Below are positions 49,785 through 59,292 of a stretch of DNA of 64,000 nt, piece by piece. Positions within the stretch are counted from its first letter, which is position 1. The number at the start of each line of letters is the position of its first letter. The position numbers and the translations under genes are program-made. The DNA is taken from contig JBCDBD010000005.1 in NCBI GenBank assembly GCA_039184335.1, positions 67,981-131,980 on the forward strand, given 5' to 3'. The DNA comes from JBCDBD01 sp039184335 (GTDB lineage Bacteria; Bacteroidota; Bacteroidia; Flavobacteriales; Flavobacteriaceae). The notes beneath the pieces were generated by a model that saw nothing but the letters and a program-made list of their open reading frames with translations, was not told where the DNA came from and did not search any database.

Positions 49785-51851
49785 ATGAAGCCTACACCCT
49801 ACCTCATCTTTGTTTTTCTTTTCAGCCTTTCCCTTTTAATGGCACAACAAACCACACAGGATTCCATTACCAGCCTTGATGAAATTGTTTTGCTTGAAGA
49901 TGAAATTGCCAAAAAAGCGGTGGGTATCACTCCCACTTCACAGGTGGGTATTGTTGAACTGGAACGGTTTGGCCCTTCAGATTTTGCCTCGGGCATCAAC
50001 CAAATATCTGGTGTCTATGTGTTGTCGGGAGCCTTGAACACCAACCGCATCACCATTCGTGGCGTTGGTGCCCGTACTCCTTTTGGTACTGATAAGTTGC
50101 GGTTGTATTTTAATGGTATTCCAGTAACCAATGGCACGGGAGCTTCGACCATTGAAGCGTATGATTTCGAAAATTTAGGGACTATTGAGGTTGTCAAGGG
50201 GCCCAAGGGTACTACTTTGGGGGCTAATCTGGGGGGAGCCATCGTATTGCACACCAAACCTCCCAAAGTGGGTCGAACATTCGCAAGCAACAGTTTTACC
50301 ATCGGCTCATACGACATGGTCAAAAATAATTTTGCCTTTCGGCATTCAGATCAAAAGTTTCACCTCAACTTCAGTTACAACCACCTACAAACAGACGGAT
50401 ACCGTCAAAACAACAGCTTTGAACGCGATGGGTTTTTGTTCAGTTCAGGCATCAAGCTCTACAGCAAAGGAAAACTTGACCTGCTCATCAACCATATCGA
50501 TTATACCGCAGAAATACCCAGTTCGATCAACCGAACCGATTTTCAGGAAAATCCTAGACGGGCCGCTGCCAATTGGTTGGCTGCCCGCGGTTTTGAAGAC
50601 AACAGATATACCTTAGTGGGAATATCACATTCGCATAACTTTAATGCTGACCTTAAAATGACCCATGGGGTGTTCTATACTTATCTAGACCATTACGAAC
50701 CCCGCCCCTTTAACATTTTGGATGAATTTACCAATGGCTTTGGCCTTCGTTCTATGGTGACCGGTAGGGTATTTGAAGGAGATTTTTCAATAGGTGCAGA
50801 ACTGTACAAAGATGAATACGATTGGAGCACCTTTCAAAATGAGTTTCGTGACAATAACGGCAACGGAAGCTTGCAAGGGGCCCAATTGAGCGATAACAAA
50901 GAATTTCGTACCCAACTCAACCTTTTTGGGACCTTTTCAAAGGAGTTGGCCCCTCGCCTCTCAGCCCAGCTTGGCCTTAACCTCAACCAGACCGATTACG
51001 ATTTTAGGGATCTTTTTAACACCGTCAATGCCAACACTTCGGCAGAACGGGACTTTGATCCTATTCTCTTGCCCAGTTTTGGGCTACAGTATATCTTAAA
51101 CAACGGGCAATTGTATGCCAATGTCAGTAGGGGTTTCTCTAACCCCAGTTTAGAGGAGACCCTGACCCCTGACGGTGTTATCAATCCCGCTATTGAACAG
51201 GAAAAAGGAACCAGTTATGAAGTGGGCGGACGATTTTCCCTATTCAAGCATACCTTGAACTTGGGTACAGTACTGTACCGGATGGACATCAACGACCTTT
51301 TGGTCGCGGATCGTGTAGGTGAAGACCAATTTATCGGGCGAAATGCTGGGAAAACGCGCCACCAAGGCATTGAACTGGATGCTAATTATCGAATCAGGAT
51401 TTGGAAGCATTGGATGGTATTGCCATACCTGAGCTATACCCTGAACGACCATAGCTTTGTCGATTTTGTGGATGGGGACGATGATTTTTCAGGGAATCCC
51501 CTCACCGGTGTGCCTAAAAACCGCATACAATCGGGGATTGCCCTACGCCACGCTGAAGGGGTGACGGTGACGCTGAACCACCAATATGTAGATGACATCC
51601 CCTTAACGGATGCCAATACCATACAGAGTGAATCGTTTCACGTGTTTCGGCTCAATGCCCGTTACCGGACCACACTTTTCCACAGCTTGCGACTGGCCAT
51701 AAACGGGGGCATCAACAATCTCTTTGATGAGACCTATGCCCAATCGGTACTGATCAATGCGACAGGTTTTGGTGGGGCGGAACCTCGGTATTTTTATCCG
51801 GGTAACGACCGCAATTGGTATGGGGGCGTACAACTCTCCTATGATTTTTGA
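49785..51851 (+). CDS. TonB-dependent receptor (no N-terminal carboxypeptidase-like domain)
   Basis: A 688-residue outer-membrane receptor with signal peptide (MKPTPYLIFVFLFSLSLLMA). The plug starts soon after (SLDEIVLLEDEIAKKAVGIT, then NRITIRGVGARTPFGTDKLR, GTIEVVKGPKGTTLGANLGG) and the barrel ends GGVQLSYDF. Unlike the two other receptors here it lacks the carboxypeptidase-like domain, so it is closer to FecA/vitamin-type receptors in layout. Its position after the Nudix regulator and beside GH3 suggests uptake of a sugar or glycoside; iron is an alternative. Confidence 0.9.
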   Translation: MKPTPYLIFVFLFSLSLLMAQQTTQDSITSLDEIVLLEDEIAKKAVGITPTSQVGIVELERFGPSDFASGINQISGVYVLSGALNTNRITIRGVGARTPFGTDKLRLYFNGIPVTNGTGASTIEAYDFENLGTIEVVKGPKGTTLGANLGGAIVLHTKPPKVGRTFASNSFTIGSYDMVKNNFAFRHSDQKFHLNFSYNHLQTDGYRQNNSFERDGFLFSSGIKLYSKGKLDLLINHIDYTAEIPSSINRTDFQENPRRAAANWLAARGFEDNRYTLVGISHSHNFNADLKMTHGVFYTYLDHYEPRPFNILDEFTNGFGLRSMVTGRVFEGDFSIGAELYKDEYDWSTFQNEFRDNNGNGSLQGAQLSDNKEFRTQLNLFGTFSKELAPRLSAQLGLNLNQTDYDFRDLFNTVNANTSAERDFDPILLPSFGLQYILNNGQLYANVSRGFSNPSLEETLTPDGVINPAIEQEKGTSYEVGGRFSLFKHTLNLGTVLYRMDINDLLVADRVGEDQFIGRNAGKTRHQGIELDANYRIRIWKHWMVLPYLSYTLNDHSFVDFVDGDDDFSGNPLTGVPKNRIQSGIALRHAEGVTVTLNHQYVDDIPLTDANTIQSESFHVFRLNARYRTTLFHSLRLAINGGINNLFDETYAQSVLINATGFGGAEPRYFYPGNDRNWYGGVQLSYDF

Positions 51852-52020
51852 TTTCTAGTTGTTGTACAACCTAAACAACATATCAACATTGACTAATCCT
51901 GTAGCTGAATAGGCAATTATAGCAATTGTCTTACGAACAAAAAGAATTTATCTTAAAATGTAGTATTTTTTGAATGACAATCATATTTTAACCCTAAGCG
52001 CAATTTAAAAAGGCCTTTAT

Positions 52021-52518
52021 TTGGACAAATCGGAAAACATATTTGAACTTATTCAGTATCTAAATGGGCAATCTGAATTTTTATTTGACAACCTGATCAC
52101 TTGGTTTATTTTCTATTGCTCCCTGAACCTAACCGGACTTATTTCTGGATACTTGGCAATATTGAACGCAGATAAAATTGATAACGAAGAAATCTTAAGC
52201 TTAAAGGATCAATTATTGTATTGGGGTTCTATTTCTTTTTATTTTTCTACATATGTAGCAATTATAGGAATGATGACATTGATTGCATTTTTTGTAAATA
52301 AACAATCAGAGATCGATCGGCTAGTGGATAAGGTAAATTCAGACATACTGACAATACCCTCCTTCACAACACCGTACTGGACTTTTATTACGATTACTTT
52401 ATTGTTCGTAACAATCGTCTTTTCATTTACAATAATGTGGTACAGGATACGCTTAAAAAACCGATTTGAAAGCCCTTACCATGTAATTTTTAATAAAAAG
52501 AGTTTGAAAAAGCAGTAG
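52021..52518 (+). CDS. Hypothetical membrane protein
   Basis: No family recognised. 165 residues with three hydrophobic stretches (about 26-48, 70-90 and 119-140) and a basic C-terminus (RIRLKNRFESPYHVIFNKKS). The frame starts with TTG at 52021 (DKSENIFELIQYLNGQSEF); there is no ATG before the first helix. The gene is richer in A and T than its neighbours and has no partner on either side, which fits an acquired accessory gene. Confidence 0.5.
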   Translation: MDKSENIFELIQYLNGQSEFLFDNLITWFIFYCSLNLTGLISGYLAILNADKIDNEEILSLKDQLLYWGSISFYFSTYVAIIGMMTLIAFFVNKQSEIDRLVDKVNSDILTIPSFTTPYWTFITITLLFVTIVFSFTIMWYRIRLKNRFESPYHVIFNKKSLKKQ

Positions 52519-52559
52519 GTAGTACACCCCACAAACCGACATATATCAAAAACTGCGAT

Positions 52560-53414
52560 ATGTCGATGGCAAAAGTCGCCCTAATGAAAGTACCCTATGA
52601 TAAAATCGGAACCAACTATAACCTGACCCGAAAGGCGGACAAGTTTTTGACCCAGAAATTTTTGCAGTATCTCAATCCAAAACGTGGAGGGATATATTTA
52701 GACATTGGGTGTGGAACGGGCAACTATACCATTGAACTTCAAAAAAAAGGGGGGCAATTCATTGGGATTGACCCTTCCCAAAATATGCTGGAAAAAGCAA
52801 AAAGAAAAAACACTGCCGTTCATTGGAAAATGGGTTCCGCTGAAAATACCGGACTTCCGAAACATCATGTGGACGGGATCATTGCCATTTTGACCATACA
52901 TCATTGGAATGATTTGCAATCTGGGTTTACAGAACTATGCAGCATACTGAAAACGGAAGGCAAAATTGTCATCTTTACTGCCACACCAGCACAAATGAAA
53001 TCGTATTGGCTCAATCACTATTTTCCAAAAACGTTGAAAGCTTCCATTGTTCAAATGCCCAGTTTGAAGTGTATTGAAACAGCGATGAAATGTATTGGAA
53101 TCCAAATTTTAGAAACAGAAAAGTACTTTGTACGACCTGATTTACAAGATAGCTTTCTTTATTGTGGCAAACATAATCCTGAACTTTATCTTGACGCACA
53201 AATCAGACAGGGAATTTCATCATTTTCCTCTCTGGCCAATGAGGCTGAGGTTATACAAGGATTGTCGGAGTTGCGAAAAGATATCGGTAGTGGTAAAATC
53301 AATGACGTCATAAGGGCCTATACTTCTGATTTTGGAGATTACTTATTTGTCGTGGGAAAAAAGTTGATGGTCAATACACTGAATAATAAAACACTGCCTC
53401 GACAACAACGCTAA
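52560..53414 (+). CDS. Class I SAM-dependent methyltransferase
   Basis: A 284-residue methyltransferase. SAM is bound by GGIYLDIGCGTGNYTIELQK (motif I, near 45-60), with the acidic residue of motif II in FIGIDPSQNMLEKA and motif III in IIAILTIHHWNDLQ. The opening YDKIGTNYNLTRKADKF matches the UbiE/COQ5-like small-molecule methyltransferases. The substrate is unknown. The ATG at 52560 has a second ATG two codons on. Confidence 0.85.
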   Translation: MSMAKVALMKVPYDKIGTNYNLTRKADKFLTQKFLQYLNPKRGGIYLDIGCGTGNYTIELQKKGGQFIGIDPSQNMLEKAKRKNTAVHWKMGSAENTGLPKHHVDGIIAILTIHHWNDLQSGFTELCSILKTEGKIVIFTATPAQMKSYWLNHYFPKTLKASIVQMPSLKCIETAMKCIGIQILETEKYFVRPDLQDSFLYCGKHNPELYLDAQIRQGISSFSSLANEAEVIQGLSELRKDIGSGKINDVIRAYTSDFGDYLFVVGKKLMVNTLNNKTLPRQQR

Positions 53415-53445
53415 AATTTGTTACTTTTAAACAAACACTTTAGCC

Positions 53446-53823
53446 ATGGCATGTCCGAACACCCGAATTCGAAAAACTGGAACCACAAACGCTTTTACTG
53501 GCTTTTCCATGTTTTCAAAAAGTGATGCTGTAAAAGATGCCAAGCAAATTGGCGATGCCTTGGCCAAAGTCGCAGCAGATGCTTGGTTTGCCACCAAAAG
53601 CTGTGAAGCCCCATGCGAAACCGTCACCAATACCATAGTGCGGGTGCGGGTCACTGCCCCGATCAAAAGAGGTTGGCAGTTTATGTTCCTATTTTTTTGG
53701 ATCATTCCCGTCCCCATTTTTCTCTATGGTTGGAAAGCCCCTGCCCTAGCCGATTGGGAAGCGTTCTTTATGTGCCGCAACAAAGGGCAGGTTGTCGGTA
53801 TTCAAGACATTGACGAGCCATAG
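53446..53823 (+). CDS. Hypothetical protein with one membrane segment
   Basis: Not recognised. A 125-residue protein: basic, Thr-rich N-terminus with Cys3 (MACPNTRIRKTGTTNAFTGF), an amphipathic helix (SDAVKDAKQIGDALAKVAAD), a Cys pair in KSCEAPCETVTNT, one membrane helix at about 78-96 (FMFLFFWIIPVPIFLYGW) and a soluble tail. It lies 31 bp after the methyltransferase and may be co-transcribed. The reading frame has even codon use and a good ATG, so it is likely real. Confidence 0.5.
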   Translation: MACPNTRIRKTGTTNAFTGFSMFSKSDAVKDAKQIGDALAKVAADAWFATKSCEAPCETVTNTIVRVRVTAPIKRGWQFMFLFFWIIPVPIFLYGWKAPALADWEAFFMCRNKGQVVGIQDIDEP

Positions 53824-54016
53824 CACTCTCCCTTGGCCACTTTTGAACCATGTTTAGGGGCTTAGCCGTCGTTTTGTGCCCATTCGCACTTATTTTTTAT
53901 GGCTGTGCCATCTTTTAGTGCTATCTACACACCATCTTTTCTTAAAAATAAAGTATTTTAACTGCACTTGGTATAAACAAGACAAGCTGATACATCATTC
54001 ATAAAAGTTAACACCG

Positions 54017-55210
54017 ATGAAGGTCTTTTCACATTACATCCCTTGCCTGCTGTTCCTTTGGTTTGCCCATGGCCTCAGTCAAAAACGACAACAGGTCGAC
54101 ATTCCTGATTTTTACCTCGAACAAGCCATACGCAGTCATTTTGACAAACCTACGGGAGCAATCACAGCAACCGACTTGCAATCATTGACCCGCTTTGTAG
54201 CGGTCGGTCGGGGAATCACCTCGTTGAAGGGATTGGAACATGCCAAAAACCTGACTTATTTGCGATTGGACAACAATCATATAAAAGACCTTTCCGCTTT
54301 GGCTGATTTGGTTTCCCTAACCTACCTCAATCTCAATGGAAATGAAATTCAAAGCCTAGATCAAATACGTAACCTGAGCCGTCTGAAGACCCTTTCATTT
54401 GATAGAAACCAAATTACCGACATTTCGGCACTGCACAAGCTCAAAAAACTAAAAAGCATCACCGGGCATTTCAATGACATCACCGACCTATCGGTCATTG
54501 CCAATTGGAAACAGTTGACCCATTTTAATATGGGCTTTAATCGGTTGAGAGATTTGACCCCATTCAAAAAACTGGACAAATTGGAAGGCATATGGATCCC
54601 TGACAATCAAATTGATGATATCGGTGCATTGTCGCACTTGCTAGATCTTGAGGTGCTCATTCTTGAAAAAAACCCCATTTCAGATATTGCTGCACTTTCA
54701 GGTTTGACCAAAATCGTTCAGCTCAACCTCATGGACACCCAGATTACAGACTTTGGCCCTTTAGCCAACATAACGTCAATCGGGGTACTGGTATTGGGGC
54801 AAAACGATATAACCGCTATTGATTTTCTCAAAGGGTTGACCAATATCGAATGGCTTGACCTGAGGGATAACCAAATTACCGACATCTCTGTATTGAAAAA
54901 ACTGCCAAAGCTCAAAAAACTGTTCCTGTCGGGCAACGCAATTCGTTCCATAGTTCCGCTTGCCGACCAACACCAGTTGCGTTGGGTCTTGCTTGAAAAC
55001 AACCAAATCGATAATCTCTGGCCTTTGTACAACTTAACGGAACTTACCGACCTTATGCTCCACAACAAACCCCTTACCATCACAGCTACTTTAGCCGACA
55101 CCAACAATACGGTCATACAAAAAATTAAGTCTGATGGAAAAAATGTGGCACTGAACCCTTTTGAAATCAACTCCATCTACCAAATGGAACCCAGTAAAAA
55201 ATTGAAATAA
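54017..55210 (+). CDS. Secreted leucine-rich repeat protein (internalin-like)
   Basis: A 397-residue exported protein. A signal peptide (MKVFSHYIPCLLFLWFAHGL) and a short cap are followed by about a dozen 22-residue leucine-rich repeats from about 65 to 345 (LTYLRLDNNHIKDLSALADL, LKTLSFDRNQITDISALHKL, IEWLDLRDNQITDISVLKKL), of the internalin A 'LxxLxLxxNxIxDIxxLxxL' type. This gives a curved solenoid for protein binding. A C-terminal sorting domain of the type IX system is not seen, so it is probably periplasmic. It precedes a run of secreted enzymes on the same strand. Confidence 0.88.
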   Translation: MKVFSHYIPCLLFLWFAHGLSQKRQQVDIPDFYLEQAIRSHFDKPTGAITATDLQSLTRFVAVGRGITSLKGLEHAKNLTYLRLDNNHIKDLSALADLVSLTYLNLNGNEIQSLDQIRNLSRLKTLSFDRNQITDISALHKLKKLKSITGHFNDITDLSVIANWKQLTHFNMGFNRLRDLTPFKKLDKLEGIWIPDNQIDDIGALSHLLDLEVLILEKNPISDIAALSGLTKIVQLNLMDTQITDFGPLANITSIGVLVLGQNDITAIDFLKGLTNIEWLDLRDNQITDISVLKKLPKLKKLFLSGNAIRSIVPLADQHQLRWVLLENNQIDNLWPLYNLTELTDLMLHNKPLTITATLADTNNTVIQKIKSDGKNVALNPFEINSIYQMEPSKKLK

Positions 55211-55304
55211 CCTCATGCATTTACCACTCTTGCCCCCTATGGCACACACTTTCTGTTGCCATTTTTATACATGGTTTTCCTGTATGGCCCTAAAAACCAT
55301 ACGG

Positions 55305-55874
55305 ATGAAAAAAATGATGGTCCCCTTCTTTTTCTTGGCCATTGTAAGTATCTCTTGCAAAAACAAGGCAGCGCAAACATCCAAAATAGCATTGGCAAAA
55401 GAATACTATGCTGTTCTGAATACTTCTGATCATTCAAGGATCCCCTTGATATTAGCAGACAGTATCATTACCAAGGAAATTGATTATAGCATGCGGTATT
55501 CACAAGCCGACTATGTGGAGTTCTTGAAATGGGATGCCGTTTTTGAGCCCGAATACTCGATTCTTGATATCAAACAGGTAAATGGAACTGTAGAAGCCAA
55601 GGTGTCAAAAAAAGACCAAAGAATACTTTTTCTACATGAGGCTCCGACCGTGACCCATGAAGTCATTCGATTTGCAGGCAATAAAATAACCCATGTTGAA
55701 ATTAATGCCTATGTAATTTTTGATGATACCATATTCAGTAAGAATAGGGAGATGCTTTTGGATTGGGTGGATAAGCACCATCCTGAACTGAACGGTTTTC
55801 TGTACGACCAAACTGAGCAAGGTGGCTTGAATTATCTAAAGGCCATTAAATTGTACAATACGGCGAATCAATGA
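55305..55874 (+). CDS. Lipoprotein of unknown function
   Basis: A 189-residue lipoprotein. ATG 55305 was preferred over the frame opening at 55215 because it gives a good signal with lipobox VSISC (MKKMMVPFFFLAIVSISC). The mature part looks like a small SnoaL/NTF2-like domain (ALAKEYYAVLNTSDHSRIPL, YVEFLKWDAVFEPEYSILDI, ITHVEINAYVIFDD) but lacks clear active-site residues. It overlaps the serine hydrolase gene by 4 bp (ATGA), so the two are coupled. Confidence 0.65.
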   Translation: MKKMMVPFFFLAIVSISCKNKAAQTSKIALAKEYYAVLNTSDHSRIPLILADSIITKEIDYSMRYSQADYVEFLKWDAVFEPEYSILDIKQVNGTVEAKVSKKDQRILFLHEAPTVTHEVIRFAGNKITHVEINAYVIFDDTIFSKNREMLLDWVDKHHPELNGFLYDQTEQGGLNYLKAIKLYNTANQ

Positions 55875-57025
55875 CCCACACTCAAAAAACAAGGCACTAC
55901 CTAACCTTTGCGATGTTCTTTTTTATGGCCTTCACCATCATGTTTTGTGATTCGTACAACCCTAAAACCATATTGACCCCAACTGGTGCGCGTATAGACA
56001 ATACAGGCCTGAAGAAATTCATTGCCGCCCAAATGGCGCAGTACCAAGTACCTGGGCTAGCCATTGCCATTATCAACGGCGATAGCATTGTCTTTCAGGA
56101 AACCTTTGGTGTCACCACGATGGGGAGTTCAGAAAAAATGGGTCAAAAAACAATATTTGAAGCTGCATCCCTCTCTAAGCCCCTATTTGCATATTTTGTC
56201 ATGAAGCAGGTTGACAAAGGCCTATTGGATCTTGATACCCCCCTATACCAATATGTGGATTATACCGACATCATACACGACCAACGTTATAAGCTGATCA
56301 CCCCGCGTATGGTGTTGTCCCATACTACCGGGCTTCCCAATTGGAGGTCAGGGCAGCTCAATTTTCGTTTTGCCCCAGGTACACGTTATGCGTATTCTGG
56401 AGAAGGTTTTCAATATCTTGCCCGTGCCACCGCACAAGTAAACAACGTAGATCGCGATGGGCTTTTTGAGGTATTTGAACGTGATGTCGCCCAACCGCTA
56501 AACGCCACAAGGCTGTATTTTTACTGGAACGAAGATGTGGCCCAACATAAGGCCACAGGGCATCGAGAAGGAAAGGTGGGGTCCAATGGCCCATCAGACT
56601 TTCGAACCGAAGAATTTGGTTCAGCACATAACCTACATACCGATATTGAAAGCTATGCCCGTTTCATTGCTGCAATACTTTCGCAAAAAAACCTTTCTGA
56701 AGGGGCTTTTCAAGAGATGCTGAAACCTCAAGTGGCCATCCCGACCGAAGATTATGAGAGCGTGGTGTCGGGCAATACCCGTTGGAGTCTCGGTTTTGGG
56801 GTGAAAGAGACCCCCAACGGCCCCATGTATTCCCATGGGGGAAACAACGGTTTTTTTACGGCCTATATGCTGTTTTATCCTGAAAGGGAATTTGGTTTGG
56901 TATTGTTCTCAAACTCTGAAAAAATCATGTTCTCTAATTTTACAAATGAAATTGCTTCCTATCTTCAAACAGATTTGCGTATGGACTTGGGCGCTTTGAA
57001 CCGATTAATGGCCAAATACGAATAA
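55871..57025 (+). CDS. Serine hydrolase of the class C beta-lactamase family
   Basis: A 384-residue exported serine hydrolase. The N-terminus is an export or lipoprotein-type signal (lipobox-like TIMFC at about 21-25). The Ser-x-x-Lys motif is in FEAASLSKPLFAYF, the Tyr-x-Asn equivalent in YAYSGEGFQYLARA and the third motif in MYSHGGNNGFFTAY (HGG). It most likely acts on a D-amino-acid peptide or ester rather than on antibiotics. It is coupled to the lipoprotein gene upstream and lies 2 bp before a P1 peptidase gene, which suggests a joint role in processing small peptides. Confidence 0.88.
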   Translation: MTHTQKTRHYLTFAMFFFMAFTIMFCDSYNPKTILTPTGARIDNTGLKKFIAAQMAQYQVPGLAIAIINGDSIVFQETFGVTTMGSSEKMGQKTIFEAASLSKPLFAYFVMKQVDKGLLDLDTPLYQYVDYTDIIHDQRYKLITPRMVLSHTTGLPNWRSGQLNFRFAPGTRYAYSGEGFQYLARATAQVNNVDRDGLFEVFERDVAQPLNATRLYFYWNEDVAQHKATGHREGKVGSNGPSDFRTEEFGSAHNLHTDIESYARFIAAILSQKNLSEGAFQEMLKPQVAIPTEDYESVVSGNTRWSLGFGVKETPNGPMYSHGGNNGFFTAYMLFYPEREFGLVLFSNSEKIMFSNFTNEIASYLQTDLRMDLGALNRLMAKYE

Positions 57026-57027
57026 AC

Positions 57028-58200
57028 ATGAAAAAAAGTACAGTTCTTATACTACTATTGACCATCGGCATTTATGGTTTCGCCCAAAAGCCTAGGGGTA
57101 GGGACCTTAAAATTCCGTTTGAAGGTACGCCAGGTACGTTCAATGCCATCACCGATGTCACAGGGGTTGAAGTCGGTTACAGCACCCTAATTTCAGGAGA
57201 GGGGAAAAACATTTTAGGAAAAGGACCGGTCAGAACCGGGGTGACAGCCATATTTCCTAGGGGCAAAGCGAAAAAGTTCAGCCCTGTCTATGCCAATTGG
57301 TACAGCTTGAACGGTAATGGTGAAATGACGGGTACCACTTGGGTAACAGAATCAGGTTTTTTAGAGACCCCCATACTGATCACCAACACCAACAGCGTGG
57401 GTATCGTTCGTGATGCCGTATTGAAATGGTATGTGGATACAGATTGGTACCGTGGGGAAAATTGGTGGTATACCTACCCGGTAGTGGGAGAAACTTATGA
57501 TGGTTTTTTAAATGATATCTACGGTTTTCATGTTCAAGAAAAACATGTACTTGAGGCGATTGCCGATGCATCGGGTGGCCAGGTCAAGGAAGGAAATGTC
57601 GGTGGCGGCACGGGAATGCTATGCCTTGGTTTCAAGGGAGGGACTGGAACGGCCTCGAGAATCGTAACGGTGAAAGATACCACTTATACCATAGGTGTAC
57701 TGGTACAGTCCAACTTTGGATCCAAAAAAAACCTAAGGGTTGCTGGTGTACCTGTGGGTCAGGAATTACGGGATACCTTAGATTATATCTACAAGGGCCC
57801 TCCGCAATCACGAAGGCAAGAGGGTGATGGCTCCATCATTGTCGTCGTGGCTACAGATGCCCCATTGCTCCCCCATCAATTAAAGCGCGTCGCACATAGG
57901 ATTCCGCTCGGTATTGGGGCCGTTGGGGGGTATGGAAGCAATGGCTCTGGCGATATCTTTATTGCCTTTTCGACAGCAAATGAAAACGCCTTTGACCGCG
58001 ATACGACCACAATGGTAAAAACGATGCCCAATGATCGATTGACCCCCCTGTTTGAAGCGACCTCCCAAGCCGTTGAAGAAGCCATCATCAATGCAATGTT
58101 GGCCGCAGAAACCATGGAAGGAATACACGGCAATAAGGCCTATGCCTTGCCCCATGAACTATTGGTCAAGGTCTTACAACAGTATAATCGGATTGATTGA
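57028..58200 (+). CDS. P1 family peptidase (DmpA/BapA-type aminopeptidase)
   Basis: A 390-residue exported enzyme of the N-terminal nucleophile DmpA fold, which cleaves itself before a Ser. It has a signal peptide (MKKSTVLILLLTIGIYGFAQ), then ITDVTGVEVGYSTLISGEGK, VRTGVTAIFPRGKAKK and the TNTNSVGIVRDAVLKWY region; the self-cleavage Ser is in GYGSNGSGDIFIAFST. Members release N-terminal beta- or D-amino acids. It is 2 bp after the serine hydrolase gene. Confidence 0.9.
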   Translation: MKKSTVLILLLTIGIYGFAQKPRGRDLKIPFEGTPGTFNAITDVTGVEVGYSTLISGEGKNILGKGPVRTGVTAIFPRGKAKKFSPVYANWYSLNGNGEMTGTTWVTESGFLETPILITNTNSVGIVRDAVLKWYVDTDWYRGENWWYTYPVVGETYDGFLNDIYGFHVQEKHVLEAIADASGGQVKEGNVGGGTGMLCLGFKGGTGTASRIVTVKDTTYTIGVLVQSNFGSKKNLRVAGVPVGQELRDTLDYIYKGPPQSRRQEGDGSIIVVVATDAPLLPHQLKRVAHRIPLGIGAVGGYGSNGSGDIFIAFSTANENAFDRDTTTMVKTMPNDRLTPLFEATSQAVEEAIINAMLAAETMEGIHGNKAYALPHELLVKVLQQYNRID

Positions 58201-58285
58201 GACAGTATGACCAACAAAACCCACAACTGGCTTTTGCAAACGCCTTTGTATTCTTAAAAAACAAGATGAGTAAATCGAATATTCT

Positions 58286-58633
58286 ATGGCAATATCTGAA
58301 AACGACAATTCACTTTCTTTGATCCAAAAACACAATGTTGAGTTTGTAAACCTGTTACAAGAAACCGAATACGGCAGATGGTTGTTCGCTAGCGAAATGC
58401 TTCCTTCTGACCCTTTGGATGCCTATGTGTTTTTAGAGGTCCATTTGTCCAAAGCCTTGGACCAATCTTACGAACGCCATTTCGAAAAAAAACCTTCATT
58501 GCGAGCCAAGCTAAGCAAACAGTGGAAAACCCTTGTGGGATGGAGCAAAAGACATTTGCTCCCCGAGCTTGCCAAAAAAATCAACGGCTATATCAAAAAT
58601 GCCATCTTACCACAATCACAACGTTCTGAATGA
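58286..58633 (+). CDS. Hypothetical protein
   Basis: Not recognised. 115 residues, soluble, helical and basic toward the end (LRAKLSKQWKTLVGWSKRHL). No signal or membrane segment. The ATG at 58286 is the first in frame. It lies 85 bp after the P1 peptidase gene and before a VOC protein gene, without a visible link to either. A gene of this size with normal codon use is probably real, but the confidence is limited. Confidence 0.45.
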   Translation: MAISENDNSLSLIQKHNVEFVNLLQETEYGRWLFASEMLPSDPLDAYVFLEVHLSKALDQSYERHFEKKPSLRAKLSKQWKTLVGWSKRHLLPELAKKINGYIKNAILPQSQRSE

Positions 58634-58786
58634 CACTTTTTACCCTTCGCTATTGCACTGCAACGGCATCTGTCTATAAATGATCCCCTCAACTTTAGGC
58701 CCACCAATGGATTTTCTAAAAAAAGTAGTGCTTTTTATGTAATTTCAGACTTCTCGCCATTGTGGCATATTCGAACAAAAAAATAG

Positions 58787-59251
58787 ATGATCAAAGGACT
58801 ATACGAAACCCATTTATTTGTGGAACAGCTTGAACGCTCCATTGAATTTTATGGAAAGACCCTCGAATTGAAACAATGTCGTTATGAAGCGGAACGAAAG
58901 GCCGCTTTCTTTTGGATCGGAAAAGACAAACAAGCCATGTTGGGATTATGGGAAAAACCAAAGGAAGAAATCGATATACGCCATTTTGCGTTTGAATGTG
59001 AACCAGAATGGGTTTTAAATGAATCCATAGCCTATTTAAAATCGCGACACCTGCATTGTCGTAATTTCTTAAACGACGGAACAGAACGGCCTATGGTCTT
59101 TGCCTGGATGCCCGCAATTTCAATCTATTTTGATGACCCGGATGGACATACCCTTGAATTCATTGGAATTTTAGATGGAAAAGGAAACCCAAGAGAGGGT
59201 ATTATTTCTTATGGGCGTTGGCTGGCACTTAGACAAAATGAAAATCAATAA
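58787..59251 (+). CDS. VOC family (glyoxalase/FosX-like) protein
   Basis: A 154-residue metal-dependent protein of the vicinal oxygen chelate fold. YETHLFVEQLERSIEFYGKT is the first beta-alpha-beta-beta-beta module with a metal-binding His; IRHFAFECEPEWVLNESIAY and ISIYFDDPDGHTLEFIGIL form the second, with the His and Glu ligands. It could be a glyoxalase, dioxygenase or thiol transferase; fosfomycin resistance cannot be read from this. A second VOC gene follows 17-41 bp downstream. Confidence 0.82.
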   Translation: MIKGLYETHLFVEQLERSIEFYGKTLELKQCRYEAERKAAFFWIGKDKQAMLGLWEKPKEEIDIRHFAFECEPEWVLNESIAYLKSRHLHCRNFLNDGTERPMVFAWMPAISIYFDDPDGHTLEFIGILDGKGNPREGIISYGRWLALRQNENQ

Positions 59252-59292
59252 ATATATCCGATGGTCATATGATTTGGTCAAGCTTAAAAGAA

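Noticed and set aside
51852..52020. GTTGTACAAC palindrome after the third TonB receptor
   Set aside because: Short, no T run, no second copy nearby; not convincing as terminator or operator.
53850..53918. 22-codon frame with a lipobox-like FYGC
   Set aside because: Too short for a lipoprotein, no upstream signal or conserved place, expected by chance in this gap.
55215..55304. Longer N-terminus for the lipoprotein at 55305
   Set aside because: The extra 30 residues are Cys/Phe/His-rich, lie before a perfect lipoprotein signal and start 4 bp after the LRR gene.
58787..59251. Fosfomycin resistance gene (fosX/fosA)
   Set aside because: Only the general VOC fold is visible; the resistance-specific residues cannot be confirmed and the neighbour is another VOC gene.
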